64,000 bases of DNA from Methanocaldococcus vulcanius M7. GTDB taxonomy: Archaea; AGJL01; Methanococci; Methanococcales; Methanocaldococcaceae. This document shows, piece by piece, positions 63,951-64,000 of this stretch. Numbering within the stretch: position 1 is the first letter of the stretch; each line of letters starts with the position of its first letter. The position numbers were made by a program, and so were the translations under genes. The notes under the pieces are model-generated. The model saw nothing but the letters and a program-made list of their open reading frames with translations. It did not search any database and was not told the origin of the DNA. Location: assembly GCF_000024625.1 (NCBI RefSeq), contig NC_013407.1, forward strand, positions 682,001 to 746,000. The letters run 5' to 3'.

Positions 63951-64000
63951 ATGATTGCGGTTGTATTTGATAGTGCTGGAACTCTTGTAAAGATTATGAG
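63951..64000 (+). CDS. HAD-superfamily phosphatase/P-type-ATPase-like protein, 5' end
   Basis: Only the first 16 codons are present, reading IAVVFDSAGTLVKIM after the ATG at 63951, which follows AGGGATTGAC. The DxxGTL nucleophile motif of HAD phosphatases is seen with Ser in the second position and Ala in the third. In M. jannaschii a soluble P-type-ATPase-like HAD protein lies beside the PfpI-like gene. The rest of the gene is outside the window. Confidence 0.6.
   Translation, partial: MIAVVFDSAGTLVKIM

Overview
The window is from a hyperthermophilic, hydrogen-using methanogen of the order Methanococcales, most likely Methanocaldococcus or a very close relative. The reasons are the roughly 30% G+C composition, the archaeal RFC, MCM, EndA and Nog1 genes, F420, methanopterin, F430 and coenzyme M biosynthesis genes, methanogenesis marker proteins 3 and 12 and MtxX, an F420-dependent sulfite reductase, GGTGA ribosome binding sites before most genes, and a CRISPR repeat of the Methanocaldococcus type (beginning ATTAAAATCAG, ending GATGGAAAC). 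Several gene pairs match neighbours I recall from M. jannaschii. Few operons exceed three genes.

Layout. 1-2825: tail of a TIM-barrel protein, a PP-loop-like protein and phosphoglycerate mutase. 2873-8103 (minus): branched polyamine synthase, an RlmI-like methyltransferase and topoisomerase I interrupted by a mini-intein. 8405-9757 (minus): two lone transporter-type subunits (MnhG-like, WtpB). 9956-14582 (plus): marker protein 12, MtxX, UppS, a lipoprotein and an MBL hydrolase. 14603-19932 (minus): flippase, CbiJ, RFC small subunit with a mini-intein, and CfbD. Two unusual GC-rich palindromic elements sit exactly at the 3' ends of rfcS and cfbD. 20328-27922 (plus): a chain of cofactor and housekeeping genes (EndA, sulfolactate dehydrogenase, CBS protein, RFAP synthase, HisI, CofH, a degenerate EF-Tu/SelB-like protein, LarC).

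28006-31210 is an iron module (FeoA, FeoB, a small membrane protein and a divergent DtxR-type regulator with repeated operator-like sites). 31265-34496 (minus): HemC, a Dph6-like PP-loop enzyme, archease and AksF. 34740-36032: GlyA. 36182-38035: Fsr with a strong palindromic operator candidate at its promoter. 38328-45565: a GATE-domain membrane protein, then an iron/cobalamin-type ABC importer made of two binding lipoproteins, one ATPase with an extra C-terminal domain, and two different FecCD permeases. 46017-55045 (plus): CfbB, an FAD oxidoreductase, an MCM, lactaldehyde dehydrogenase, marker protein 3 and Nog1. 55082-60689 (minus): two uncharacterised proteins, a NIP7/PUA-type protein, CCA-adding enzyme, a structured RNA with H/ACA features, and ribose-1,5-bisphosphate isomerase.

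60690-62904 is a C-depleted leader followed by a 27-repeat CRISPR array without cas genes in the window. It has two repeat variants in blocks and internally duplicated spacers. The window ends with a DJ-1/PfpI-like lipoprotein and the start of a HAD-type gene.

The most unusual observation is the pair of modular hairpin elements at 16865-16934 and 18667-18885. They share both termini, differ in internal hairpins, and each is flanked by a second copy of the 3' end of the neighbouring gene. The displaced rfcS tail differs from the live one at 11 of 57 positions, all synonymous. In cfbD the element now supplies the last codons.
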